A stretch of 64,000 nucleotides of DNA from Sarcomyxa edulis (GCA_009761415.1 QUOL01000012.1:635001-699000); one strand, 5' to 3'. Positions 20,776-33,274 are shown, counted from the first letter of the stretch. The notes: a model not told the origin generated them from the letters alone. Numbers and translations: made by a program.

Positions 20776-23062
20776 ATGGCTAACATCTTATCAGCATATC
20801 CCGATACAAACGACGCAGGAGCCGAAGAGCCTGCAAAGAGCGCTAGCACACAGAAACGCCCATCTCCAGACTCGGTCGCTGAGGACAGACCCAAGAAGAA
20901 GATCTCCCCAAATCCGAAACCTATCCATCCATTCTTCAAACCACGTTCGAAATTCCGCGTCACAGTTCGGGCTGTTGGATCACACCCAATACGTCCCATC
21001 AATACTTCCGTGTCCCCACCGACTCTACTCTCGAATGCAGATACATCGAAAGTGCTATCGCTATCGGTACCAGTAGTATCCAAGTTGGATGTGTCACTTA
21101 TAGCAGTACAATCTGAATCAGACGCACCACGGCCATTCTTGAAGGCCGAAGGTGGACAAAGCAGGTCTGCAAAGGCGTCTCGGGCCCAACGGAGCATCGT
21201 GCAGAGCGGGGACTTTCAGATTTCTGCCAAACGATGGCAGACATTTGTCAGTAAATGCGAAGATATTGATAGTGAGGCGGGTTTTGACTCGATTACTCGC
21301 CCAAAACATGTTCAGTGCTCACAGTGTAAGGGTTGGATTGCAATGAAGGAGGTCTACAATGTCTCTCGCTTTCGAGATCACGTCGATCGTGATACATGCA
21401 AGGCCCCTCTACCAGCTGCTCGGGTTCTCACACTTCAAGAAACACCTCGTTGGAAGGCGTCGAATCTCACACTTTTACCCAGTCCCTTCCCCAGTCCCTC
21501 CCCCAAAACTATCATGGTATCGAAGCCATGCCCCGGCTTGACAGAGGCTCTCAATCCAAAAATCTTTGCTTATCTCTCTCGCACGATGGCGACAGGTGGG
21601 GGATCAAGAGATCTTGACTATTTTGCTGCCGACCTCTTCAACAAGAAATTTCAGCAGCTTACGGTCATCGAGAAGACTGCTGTACATACTGCGCAGGTCC
21701 AGGGACGTACCTGGAGGAACGACACGTCCCCGGGTGTCATAGCTGTTTTTGCTACTGGCCTCAACCCTTGTCTGTCCTTCTTCGATGTTCAAGTCACGGA
21801 TGACGCAGAACGAAGCCATCTACGTAGTCACAATCCCTGTCCTCCTTGCCTACAAGTTCTATCATCTCGATCGTTCCAGGCGGCGATTAGTCGTAAAGCA
21901 CCCGACAATGACAATATCAAGTTTACGCCAAAGAAGTTTCAGAATCCCATCCTTGGCGCTATCTACGCAAGATGCAAAGGACTACAACAACTGCTTGAGG
22001 AGGTACGTTCTCAGCTTCTTCGACTGTCAATATCGAGATTTTGACATTTTGCATCCGTAGTCCAACTCAAGATCACCGATGATGCGCTACGTCAAACATG
22101 TCCTTGATGGCAGCTTCAAGGACAATACTGTCTTTGTAGGACTTGTCGAGGCCATGGTACTTGCTAAAGATCGGGAAATGAAGGGTACTGGGATGCAAAA
22201 CTTCAAGTATAACCCGGACTTCAGAGAGTTCATGAGCCTCGTCTTGACCACCAGTCCCAGGGCATATCGTACTCTTGGTCTCGAGATCAAAGTTCCTACA
22301 ACGCGAGCTCTTCAGTGCGTCCCTGATTTTTCTTATTTGTTAGGAATATTCCATTGATGCATATCATTAGACATCGTCAAGCCTCTGCACCGAGATTTCC
22401 AATTGGGATTCAGGACCGTACATTCGAATATGCAAAACAGTACTGTACGGATTACAAATATCCACTCGGCTTGCCTATCGCCCTCGCTGTAGATGACTCA
22501 AAATTATTCGCCACACTTCGTCCACTGTATGACGGTGTTCAGAAGGCATGGTATATTGTTGGATCTGTAGGAGACGAGCCAATCAAAATTCCCGACATCG
22601 ACGCTCTTCGTTCATTTCTTGACCACGGAGACTTCGAAAAAGCTACCAAGGTTCGTGTTTCAAATACGTCTGCATCTTTCGACCATCTATTGATACCACA
22701 GCAGCTTCGTCTATGGATCATACAAATACCGTTACCTGGAGTTCCTCCTCTTGCACTCGCAATCATGGCCATCAGCTCAAAACTCAAATCGGATGATCTT
22801 GCCGTACACCAGATCTCGCCAATGAAGGGGCTCATCTCCAATGGCCTACGGATTATCTCTAGCGGAGGTGATGGGGCATCCGTCGAACGAGATTGTCAAC
22901 GCAGAACCGCTAGCGCCGGCGAGTTAATCGAACATAAGATCAAGCACCCTGTATCTACCTCGGGACTTAAAGAGGTCGTTGTATCGCTTCACTCCCTCGA
23001 TGAAAACGTCTGGGTTATCATCCAAGACTCTAAGCATGGCCTTAAGACTTTTTGCAATAATA

Positions 23063-23353
23063 GGGTGTTTCACACCCATCCAACTTCGGCCCAACTCGAT
23101 CTCCAACTTCGTCTCAAATTTCGCACCAACTTCGACATCAATTCCAGTAAATCCTACGTAATAAAAAAATTAAAAAATATCTGAGTTGGGGAAATGAGTT
23201 GGAAGGCGAAGTTGGAGCGAAGTTGGCCGTCGAATTGTGCTCGGGAGCACGACTTCGTCCCAACTCGCGAAGTTGGAGGATTTCAGAAATCGAAGTTGGG
23301 GATTCGAGTTGGGCCCGAGTTGGGCCCAAGTTGGCCGGGTGTGAAACACCCTA
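23063..23353. mobile_element. 291-bp MITE with TA duplication
   Basis: Terminal inverted repeats GGGTGTTTCACACC.. and ..GGGTGTGAAACACCC flank 291 bp, with TA on both sides (23061-23062 and 23354-23355). The interior is filled with AACTTCG/AACTCG and their complements, giving strong self-complementarity. TA duplication and TIRs fit a Tc1/mariner-type non-autonomous element. It sits inside an exon of the transposase-like gene and truncates it. Confidence 0.85.
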
Positions 23354-24512
23354 ATGTATTCTCTGGCGCGCGGTGCTTAACCCTCGGCAACTTTCTTGTA
23401 TTTTATCAGCAAGCCTACAACATGGCAATGGACCCAAGTGGACCTCTTTACAGACGCGATGTTATCAAGTATGATAAACAAGATGACAACGGCGCGACTC
23501 GTTTCTTCAGTGCAGACTCAGTCGAACAAGCATCTCAAAACCCAACCGAACACCTCGGCTTAGTAGTTTACCTTCTCGTGATGGGCGACTTCATTGACAC
23601 CTACCAAAGCCGAACTCTCAGCCATCACGAACGAGCAAAGATCGCTATCCGAACCCTCTTATTTCTCGAGACCTGGCGAATGTTCCTCAAAAAGGCTGGG
23701 TACTCCGAGGCACGGCACTTTATCTCCAAAGAAGCGTACGACATAGCCAAAATTCTCATCAATGGTCTTCTTGGACTTATCTTCATTCACCGCAACCATC
23801 TCGTCACTCCGTGCCCTCTCCTTCCTTGGATGAATGGAAGTGAGCCAAACGAGCACTGCTTCGCCGACATGCGCTCTCTTTCCCCAGACTTTACCATGCA
23901 CGACGCTGTCCTAATGATACCAAAACTCCGAACAATGATGCAAGCATCTTGTCGCGTCAAACTATCCAAGTCCGACTACAAGAAAACCGCCTCGGGGTAT
24001 CAACATACATATTTTTGCAAGGACGGGATCGATTTTGGACTTCTCGGTCGGTATCCAACAGATGTTGAACTTTCCACAGCATACGAGATTGCCTCTGAGG
24101 AGAATGACACTCTCTGGACCCTCTTGGGTGTACACCCGGAACTGATAAGGATAGCCCCACTTCCAGCCGCAGCAATCGCGAACTCGTTGTCTACTTCCCT
24201 ACCTGAGGCTACATCAGCTACATCATCCGACGACTCTTGCGATGATGAAGTTCCAGAGACTACGGACGCGGAAGAGTTGCAGGCAATCATCGACGAAGTT
24301 AGCGCTATGACCACCATGTCGGTTAGGGCTGACAACCAGCTTGATGCGTGTCTGTTTGCATCGGTTGCTCTGTCCCTCAATGAACTAGGTGCCATGTATG
24401 TACTACCCTTTGGGATTGTCACGGTTTTTCGAACTAATTTACATCGTATCTAGTGATGCCTTACCCGAAGAAGATAGAGATCCAGGTCGTATTGCGGCAA
24501 TACAAGCCGATA

Positions 24513-26211
24513 CATCAGCAAACCAGCTTCCCGCTGTGGAGTTCTACATATATCTGCATAGGGAGCCATAGACCCAAAGACCCCATAGAAAGGGTCCTGG
24601 GATTTATAGATCTACAGAGAAGTAGATTTTCTATGTCTTCTATGGCTCCTCTATGGTCAGTCTATGTTTATTCTATGCAGCACTCTGTACATCTACGTAG
24701 ATTTAGCCAGATCGAATTTAAAATCATAAAAATGACAGTGCAGTTGTACAAGCAAGCGGAGAGCAAACTGAAACAACAAGTATCATATATTCAAGTACTA
24801 CTACAAACAACTGCACTAGATTGGTATTACGAGTCGATCTTTGCGGTGAGCTCACATGCGAATGTGATGCCGCATAGACATCAGATTGATATATAGCACT
24901 CTCAGCACCTACGGATACACCGAGTAAGACTTTGGGGAATGCATGGACGAGCGCTCTGATATTCTCGTGTAAGTAAAGATGGGACCTGACATACGAGATC
25001 GGGAGAGACGCACTCGATTGCTCCAGCTGCGGTACTAGGGCCATATCATTGTCCTACATCTTCACCTAATTCCTTTCCAGCCAGTGTCATCCGGTGGACG
25101 CTGAACGGTGCATCCGAAAATGAAGTGTCAAAAAACCAGGTCATGATTCGCACGTAAGTGAAATAATTGGCGGCATGGACAGGATATGGAGGATGGCGCC
25201 AGTCTCACAAGGAAAGGGTCAGACAATATGTGACCAATATATGATGAGGAACTCACCTCGTCCGAGGTGTATATTGGATCGGTGCATTTGTTTGGGTGAT
25301 GCGGAATTGGCGAGGTGGTTCTGGGAAAGTAGGGATGGGGGAGATAGGTCTGTATAAAATGTGCTGAAGGTGTGGAAGAACCGTCCGGAGAGCCGAGTTG
25401 GCAGATCGCCCACACGAGAGACGGAGGATGTGGATGAATACAAAGTGCTGGGAGGGACTTCAGATGTAGTGCTTGAAGATCGTTCGGAGCGGGCACGTGG
25501 GCGGGGTATGGCAACGGGTTCAATTAATACAGGGGGTTCGTCCATGTTGTTGGAATTGGCGTTGGGAGTAGCACAGTCAGTGGGCGTGAGACGATATGAG
25601 GAGGGTGCTCTATCACGATCGTGTTTTTTGCTCAACATCCAACACATCATATCCCAACTGTAGTTTCCGAGCACCCCCAAGACCATCGAAATGGCCGCTA
25701 AACGTCGATGGAGTTAGCCAGACCGAGGAGGCCAGTGTTCGAGTAGTTGTGCTGGTACCTGGGAACTGAAGCAGCTCCATAGGTAAAACAATATGCAAGA
25801 GGCCAATAAGACTTACCAGAGCAACAGTGCCTGTGATGGTGGCTCCAGTGCTTCGTCGTTGTGGACGGTAGAGGTTAACGTTGCGGATGAAATGGACAGA
25901 GGGTGAAAATGATGGATGTGCTGGCGTTCACGGCACACACGTGGCACACGTGGCATGTACAAGTATAGGGCAGGCGAATTGAACTTGTTAAAATAAAATC
26001 CCAAATGTTTATTCGCATCACCGTGTTAAGTTGTATAGACATAGACCTCTGGAGACTTCATATATACCCCCCAAGCTATGTAGAGCTACAGAGAACCAGT
26101 AAGTTCTACCTAATTCTACAACTTCTATGAGATTTCTATGGTCTTTTATGGCAACTACACTTTCAACCATTTACTATACCTTTCTACGGCTAAAAGCCTG
26201 GTTTGCTGATG
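24513..26211. mobile_element. 1.7-kb TIR element carrying captured host sequence
   Basis: The left end CATCAGCAAACCAG is repeated in inverse orientation at the right end (26198-26211), and TA flanks both ends. Taking the element out at TA gives ..IQADIQSALTSDPQLW.. in one frame, which confirms both borders. Subterminal regions are rich in TCTATG/CATAGA words. No transposase is visible. The middle carries a minus-strand fragment that looks like a host gene with an intron, as in Pack-TIR elements. Confidence 0.85.
25219..25610 (-). pseudogene. Captured gene fragment, possibly ATG4-like
   Basis: Within the 1.7-kb TIR element a minus-strand frame reads DEPPVLIEPVAI..SVSRVGDLPTRLSGRFF and ends in a 5' splice-like site after CTDPIYTSDE (near 25260; a frame change precedes it). 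The segment DLPTRLSG.F.HTFS..TDLS.PSLLSQ resembles, from memory, the N-terminal part of basidiomycete Atg4 cysteine proteases of autophagy. No catalytic Cys, His or Asp box is included, so it cannot act as a protease. The identity is tentative; that it is foreign cargo in the element is better supported. Confidence 0.45.
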
Positions 26212-27367
26212 TATCCAAAGCGCGTTGACATCGGATCCTCAACTGTGGGGTGTCTTTCTCCGAAGTCTACAAAATGCCCAACATGAGATTTCGGGCGTGT
26301 CAGAACCAGAGTCTTCAAACCCCCATCCCTGCTCCTCCAAACCACTCATTGACATCTCGACTTATGATCTAGCACCACTTGTTCTTCTGCGACGTCAGCA
26401 TCAAACTCGTCAGGCCGAAATTGGGGTCAGGAACTACAACCGCAAAGGTCGTATCGAAGAGCTGGAAGAAGGTAGCAGTCCGACCAAGGAGCTCTCCGAA
26501 CGCCAAAAGTTGGCCCAACAAATGTACTCCATCATCAGGGACTCGGACCAAGAACGCGGTCTCAGTACCGGTCTCAACCGTACTACGCGTTGGAAAGAGA
26601 ATGGACCTGTTCTGGCTTCCACCGCCGTGGATAATCCTGCCGTACCCAGTGCACCTGCGGGGAATTCGGCGAATGCAGAAGTAGTTGCCCGGGGTCGGGC
26701 GCAAGATGTAAGCACTCAGTCGTACTTTCTTTCGGGCTTGTGTCTTACTTCTCCTGTGTTCAGATAATCAAACGTCGCCGCACCATCTTCGGTAATGCAA
26801 AACTCAAGTGCCTCGCTACGGTCGCAGAAGCTCTTGTTGGTGCCGAGTCTCGCCTTTCCACTGGCTCTTATGGTTTTGTCATGACAGAATCGGAACTTAT
26901 GCTGGCCCAAGGTATGTCGAGACCTCTTGTTGAATAGGCTCAAAGTTGACTCAGATATCGACTCAGCCATCACAATGTATTCTAAGAATGGAGGCAAGGC
27001 TGGTGCACATTCGTGGGTACCAGATACAGAGAATATCGGCTCTCTGTCTTACATTGTGGTCCAACTTTTCCAACATTCGCATCGGCGTCAATTCAAGATA
27101 ATTCATCGGCACTGTGCCACCCTCGGAACCAGCCAGTTTGCTCACTTACCGTCTAACTCGTTCCTCGCTCTCCTCCCACCTGATTCCGTCGACGTTTTCC
27201 ATAGTCACGTCGAAATTCGAGCCGCGGGAGCAAAACTATTCGAAGATTTGAGATCGGAGAAGAATGAACTGTTGAAGGCTGTGGCCAGTTTGAACACGAT
27301 CCGTAGGAAGGGCAAGGCAAATGTGAGTGCACTAGAGATCGTCGAAGAGGATGACATAGCCGAGTGA

Positions 27368-27866
27368 TAGGGATGCATACCGTGTATCCAACAGACCGTG
27401 TACTATGAGCGAAACGATTTTTTTGACATATACTCGTATGTTTCTTGCATAATCCGGACAAATTTCTGAGAGCCGCCGAACGAGGCGCATAATCCGGACA
27501 AAAATTTTGTTTTTGAGGACAAGCTAATCCGGACAACGCATCTGAGATTCTGAAATTCTGCATTCGACCTCAAGCGGCATTCTCAGGGGTCCTGGAACGA
27601 GTGGGTGACCGGTAGGTCACGTAAACACCCAAGAATTCCAACAACAGCAAACAACCGCCTGTGCCACTGAGAGTCGATTTCGTCTGCTTGACTCAGTAAT
27701 ATGCATAGTACGAGCTATGACTATAGTACTAGTATGAATCTTAATTGTATATAGAATGAGTAGGTAAGGTAGTGCAAGTACAGGTCTCGGAGTTTGTCAT
27801 AAGAGATGACATGAGACGTGACATATGCATCTATGAATTGTTCGGAAATGCGGCAAAAGACGTACT
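27368..27866. repeat. Kinase 3'-flank repeat, copy B
   Basis: Holds the 32-nt perfect inverted partner (27562-27593) of 7995-8026 and three TCCGGACA copies (27453, 27493, 27529). It lies between the convergent 3' ends of the transposase-like gene and the pseudokinase gene. No gene. Confidence 0.75.
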
Positions 27867-29341
27867 CTAAAATGATGATTTGGAAGAAGTGGACGAGAAT
27901 AATCGAAGCTGGCGTCGAGTTCTTGAGTGAAAACGTCGAGGCGTCCAACCAGCTAACAGGACCGAGACTTTCCGACGTTCCTGTAGGATAGCCTCGATAC
28001 GGCGAGTCCAGTGAGCGAACGAGATAAAGTAGGCACTAAGCGGGCTGTCTGAATACAGCACAACTCTAGACCGCAGTATCGACTTGTCGAGCGACTGAAC
28101 AATATTGTCGAAGCGTACAATGACTTCGTTCATGGTGGGTCGTTTCGATGGCTTATCATGCACCATGGCCAAGACCAAAGGCCACATGAAATCCAGACCT
28201 AGCGTTGCGCGATGCGTCCAATTCCCCTGTGGCATTCCAAGTCAGTGATTTCGCAACCGCCGGTAAATATAACAAAATGCACGCTAACGGCAACGTACGA
28301 CGAGAAAGTCAGTTCTGATCAAGTTGCCCATACAATAGACATCTGTAGAGAACGGGTTAGAATGCTTGTAAATGCCCTCCCCTTGGAATTCTGGAACACT
28401 AGTGTCAGAACCCAACACAGGCCACTGCAACAGTCTTCCTGAGACGAAGGTGTATTGACGAGACAAACTGAAATCAATCAGATAGTATTTAGGCGGCCGC
28501 TGAGTGCGCGTATGATGTTTAGCTGGACCATCGTAACTGCAATTCTTGTCGATAGCGATGGGATGGAAGCCGTCCGGATAGAGCGAAGATGCATCCATCA
28601 TTATGCTATTAGAGTTGATGTTTCTAGTTCAAGAGACAATGTGAGGATCATACAGGGCGTTTGAGTTTGTAAGCTCAGAAGCACCTATGAGCAATATGCA
28701 AGCTATGCATGAAGTTGAGGGCCTAGAACCAAGTTCAGGATCAGAAAAGATGCTACGAAAAAAGAAAACACAAGATCCACTCACCTTGAAAATCTGGCGG
28801 AAAAAGTCGATGATTTCCGCGATAGTCTCAAACTTCGGACTATCGTATGCACGAAGGAATGGTGTAACGACTATCACAGTGTCATGATCATCCGGGACGT
28901 GGAGGACGTCATATGTGGGGACACATTGATTGCGAGGATCGCAGAAAACACTCGGGGTCGACAGAAACATCAAGATCTCGAGTTCGCGCGGGTGTTGTGT
29001 TTTGTTCAATCTTCTGAGAGCGACGGCTCTTCCATCTGAAATGCGCGTTGCATCCATGACCTGGTCAAACTAGTAAACGATGTAAGTCGAGGTTTGCAGT
29101 ACTTCTATAGATCTGAAACGGGACATACCACTTGATACAAGGCATCTTCATGCCTGTCATACCACGACCGTCCGGGTCCTTTTCCTTGAAGCTCCCAAGA
29201 AGGTATCCAGTGAGGCATATAACGAGGGCGTAGCATATAGCCTCTGGACGCGAGCCATATCTGGTGATCTCGCCAAAAGCACTCTGCTGGCGAAAGAAGT
29301 GGAAATCCTGCAGTGACAGAGGCACTAGAACCAGTCGACAT
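27867..29341 (-). CDS. Pseudokinase, diverged paralogue of the 6520 kinase-like gene
   Basis: Exons 29341-29129, 29060-28785, 28722-28685, 28623-28299 and 28226-27867 join in frame to 403 aa. The family signature WRDHQIWLASRGYMLRPRY..WIPSW and most of the kinase body are conserved, and the exon pattern equals that of the plus-strand copy. Catalytic residues are lost: the beta-3 Lys is Arg (VALRRL), the catalytic loop is HRNINSNS instead of HRDIKSNN, and DFG is DFS (YLIDFSLS). The frame is still fully open with clean splice sites, so it may be a pseudokinase under constraint or a recently decaying copy. The C terminus is about 30 residues longer than the paralogue's and basic/Ser-rich. Its function is unknown. 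Confidence 0.8.
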
Positions 29342-29827
29342 GGAGCGAAATCTCGAACACACAGAGATCAAAGATGAAGAACTAGCACGAAGAGAACGCA
29401 CCTGAGAAATCAGATAATCAACATGCGCTCTCATACGTTGGTCAGGGACAGTCTGATCATGAGTGATCGACATCGATAATCCAAAGTCCAGAATTCTAGG
29501 ATCAATCAATAATAAATAACCGTGTTGATCAAATTATATAGTACACAAAAGGTGCAGCATGAAGAAAAGTTCTATGCTCGAGATGCAAAAACCAGGAATA
29601 TAGGATGACTTCTGTTGGGACGACCGCATGTCGACGACTATTCAAATTTCTAGATACGATGAAAAGGTTGAGGAGTGAAATCAGTGAACACGAACAAAAG
29701 CAAAAGCAAAACGACAAAAAACTCACAAGATACAAGTACACTTGGAACCATTAGACAATGTGCGGGATGGTGGGACGAACGAACGAACGAGAGAACGAGA
29801 GATGGACACAAAACGACATGACAATTT
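29342..29827. other. Intergenic region, pseudokinase / RING protein
   Basis: Upstream of the pseudokinase start and downstream of the RING gene stop. Only short frames are present; one minus-strand frame extends the pseudokinase ORF upstream, but the paralogue supports the start at 29341. Confidence 0.4.
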
Positions 29828-32800
29828 TCAAAGCAAAGCCTTCACACCCTCCTCCCACTCCTCCTTCGACACACACCCCTCCGCCCGACACACAGGACAC
29901 GAAACAACCACCTCACCATCCTCCACCGTCTCTTCCGCACCTACAGCCGCCAACTGAACCCTCTCCGCGCTGACCAAACACGAAGGATGGAACGTATGTT
30001 CACACACTTTTTCTCCCGTCCCACCGCCACTACCATTCGCGCTTTTCAAAGTCCGTATCGAGACCTGCTTCATCGCCGCAGCAGAAATATCAACAAACGG
30101 CTCCTCATCCGACGGTCCAACCCCACAACTAACATCACAACACCTCAACCCCGCTTCCCGCTCTTTTCGCTCGACGCGCTGACGCAACGTCAGTCCAGGC
30201 GCAGGGGGTAACGTCCACGCCTTCTTTTCGCGTGGTGGACGTGTACGAGCAGCACCAGCACCACCCGGTACGATCAAGGGGATCCCGAATCCGCGGAGTA
30301 GATCAGCGAATGGGTTGGGTGGATGTACGGGGTCTGCACCAGCAGGGGCAGGAGGAGCTCCGGTACCAGGATTAGGAACTGCGCCGTCAGCACCAGCAGC
30401 AGGCGGTGGTGGTGGTGGTGCTTGGGGTAAGAAATCTCGAAACATCTGGAACCCATTGAATCCCCCTGCGTTATTATTGTTATTATTCGCACCAGCAGGA
30501 CCAGTCGGAGGGACTCCGAATCCACCAAACATCTGCGTGAATTGAGCTGGGAATGGTGGGGCAGGCGGTGGGTTTCCGGCATCTACGTTGGCGTTGGGAG
30601 CAGCATTGCCAGCAGCAGGAGGAGGCTGAGGAACGCCAAACCCAGCAAACATCTGCGCAAACTGTGGAGGGATCCCCGCCATATTCATATTCACATTCCC
30701 ATTCTGACCATCACCACCAGCACCAAGTCCACCAAACATCTGCGCGAACTGTTCCTGATTACCCTCCATCCCCACCCCCATCCCATCAATACCCAACTCC
30801 ATGCCCTCCCCATCATCCTCAAACAAAAGCTGCTCATCCATCCACTCCCTCTGTTCCTGCTCATTCATACCCGCCATCTCTTCCATCATCTCCGCGTTCA
30901 TCTCGGGTCCGGGGATGATCACGTCGAAGCCAAAGGTCATGAATTGTTGTTGGGCGGGGTTGTTATTGGCGGTAGGGTTGTTATCGTCTTGGTTGGCAGT
31001 GGGTTGTGGAGGGGGAGCGGGGACAGGAGGATCTTCGGGGTCAAATGTAGGAAGAGCAGGATCTTCATCTGTAGGTAAAGGTGTGGGAGGATTATCATCA
31101 ATCGCAGGGACAATGGGCATATTGATAGGCTCCAACGGGGGAGGACCCTCATCATCCCCATCATCATCCTCTTGCTCAGGTTGTCCTCGTCCCAATCCCA
31201 CGCCTATACACAAAATCAAACCAGTCAGAACTCAAACTAAAACCAAAACCAAAGCAAAACAACGAAAACGAAACTACTCACCATGACCAACAGCAGCAAG
31301 AGCAGCTCCCAACGCATCTACCCTCGCCGAAGCAGCTTCGACGCGTGCTCGGACCTCAGCGAGGGCCGCTTCTACTGCGTTAGCGGCGTTTCCGAGTCCT
31401 TCGACTTGGGTTTGTAGGGGCTGTTGAGGTGGGGGGTTGGCGGCATTCGCATCGACACCGTTAGCACCAGCACCAGCACCAGCACCAGCATTATCACCAC
31501 CAGCGGGGTTGGCAGCAGCAGGATTAGGATTCGGATTGGCAGGCACCCTCCTCCTCCTAACAAAAGTCAAATTCTCCGGATCGATATTAAACCTACAAGT
31601 CGGACACGTCGTTTGTCGGGGTCGTGAGAACCACGGGATGAGACATGAGGCGTGGAAGACGTGGGCGCAGGGGAGGGAGACGATTTTTGGGTGTGTGTGC
31701 GTGGTGGGCGTGTGCGTGTGCGTGGTGGGGTTGGAGGATGTGGTGGTGTGCGTGTTGGATGTGGTGGGGTTGATGGTGGTGGTGGTGGTGGTGGTGGTGG
31801 AGGGGGAGGAGAGTGTGATGATGGTGGTGGTGGTGGTGGTGGTATGAGATGTGGATGGAGGTTCGGAAGGAAGTGGTGTAGACGATGATCCAGGCGACGC
31901 CATTCTCACATCAGCGTCAGCATCCCCATCCCCATCCCGCTCGCCCTCCCCATGCGCTTCCCCACCCCCAAACATCTCCCCCTCCCCATCCAACAACCGA
32001 TCCCAACAAATAGCACACCCACTATCCCCTCCACTCCCTCCCACATCCTCCTTTACCCCTTCCCCTTCCCCTCCACCACCACCAACATCCCCAACCCTCT
32101 CCAACCGCCTCACAAGCCCCACATCCACCACCTCCAACCCATCCACCAACCGCCTCGCCCTCTCCGGATCTTCCGGCTCGTCTTCGCGTGCTATACCGAA
32201 GGCTTGGCCGAGTGCGCCGAGGCGGTTGATGACGTCGGCGAACATCGTCATGTCGACTGGGACCGCGTGTGCGTGGGCGTGCGGGTGGGGGTGGGCGTTT
32301 GGGTGTGCATTTGGTGGGAGGGGGAATGGGGGTAGAGGGAATTGAGGAGGGTGGGCGTGTGCGTGGGGCTGGGTTTGACCTTGGGCGGGGCCATGGAGGG
32401 GCGTTGCCCAGTGTAGGGGTGGGCCGGGGCCGATGTCGATTGTGATGGCTACGCCACCGATGAAAGGTTGTCCGGGTGCTGGCGCACCTGCACCAGCGGC
32501 ATTTGCATTCGGGTTCGGATTAGCATTTACGTTGGGATTGGGATTGTTAGGATCGGGATTGGCGGCGTTATTAGCAGGCACTCTCGGAATAAAATGCTGG
32601 AACAACCGAAACGGAGTAGGATTACCCCCCTGGCCAGCCTGTGGCTGCCCACCAACCCCTGGCCCAGTACGCACAAAAGCAGGTAACCCAAAAGGCGGCA
32701 AGACAGGATGTAACACACGAGGTCCCGGGTTATTGTTATTATCGAAGAAATTGGCGTTGACATTATCTACCGCATTTGTCCGTTGCGAAGGATGCCGACG

Positions 32801-33274
32801 ATCACGCTCGTCGTCTTCGTCGTCTTCTACACGGGCACGGCGGTTGTTCCGGATGGGTGCCTCTAGTGGTTCTAGTGGAGGCATGTCGGGATCTTGGTGT
32901 AGATGTATCTGAGCGTCTGCGGATCCTTCGTCATCTGTCCATGAATCATCGTGATCGTCGTCTTCGACTACATGTACGACTTCGTTGGCGTCGGCGTCGT
33001 CGTCGTCTTGTGAATCTGAATCTGATTCAGAATCGGACGAGTTTGTGACGGATTGGAGATCTGGCATCGAGTCGACGTCGTTGTCGTGTGGTGTGGCCAT
33101 GTGAACGTCGGCGTCAGGAGAATCAGGTTCCAGTTGTTCTGTGGCTACGATAGGTTCGAGAGGGGGCATATCGTCGTCGTTCTCGTTGTGTGTATCCTCC
33201 TGGATGTTGTTGTTTTGTGGAGGTTGATGTGGAATTAGAGTACGAAGAAAGTGAAAGATGTTGTTAGCGTCCAT
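29828..33274 (-). CDS. Double RING-type protein with low-complexity inserts
   Basis: Two exons (33274-31282, 31203-29828) give 1122 aa. The N-terminal third is acidic (DDMPPLEP repeats) and disordered. A RING-H2 motif begins with CAIC (Cys420, Cys423), but the next part, LPCAHVFHASC (Cys536), lies about 112 residues on, after a Thr/Ser/His-rich insert; it ends TTCPTCR. A second RING-like motif at the C terminus has RCCDVSCG, then CEHTFHPSC and VSCPVCR, also with expanded spacing. Between them are repeated QFAQMFGGFGV units in a Gly/Asn/Pro-rich region. RING-H2 proteins are usually E3 ubiquitin ligases; the substrate is unknown. Many codon microsatellites, such as (GGT)n near 31770-31850, show repeat expansion within the coding sequence. 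Confidence 0.85.

Larger units (their letters stand above)
20776..27367 (+). pseudogene. Large transposase-like gene split by two insertions
   Basis: Reading frames and introns link one gene across 20776-23061, 23356-24510 and 26214-27367, with introns near 22010-22060, 22319-22370, 24398-24454, 26708-26765 and 26911-26957. The N terminus is disordered, followed by a Cys/His finger (CSQCKGW..HVDRDTC). The middle has ALAVDDSKL and later IIQDSKHGLKT, a D..H..K pattern like the RNase H-type core of P-element/THAP9 transposases. Further on, GSEPNEHCFADMR resembles their E-H-x-F segment. I infer a DDE-type transposase or a domesticated relative; the family name is not certain. A 291-bp MITE introduces a stop at 23182-23184 and a 1.7-kb element interrupts codons after IQAD. 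The remaining exons are open, so inactivation looks recent. Confidence 0.65.

Noticed and set aside
10079..27367. One single giant element containing the Ulp1-like, Helitron and transposase-like genes
   Set aside because: I found no shared terminal repeats or target duplication around the whole block; separate insertions explain it better. The 32-nt inverted match belongs to the kinase 3' flanks.
28629..29509. Start of the pseudokinase upstream at 29509
   Set aside because: Alignment with the paralogue places the shared start (MST..) at 29341; the upstream extension has no counterpart.
30315..33238. Long open frames on the plus strand opposite the RING gene
   Set aside because: They are antisense shadows of low-complexity Pro/Gly/Asp codons and have no domains.
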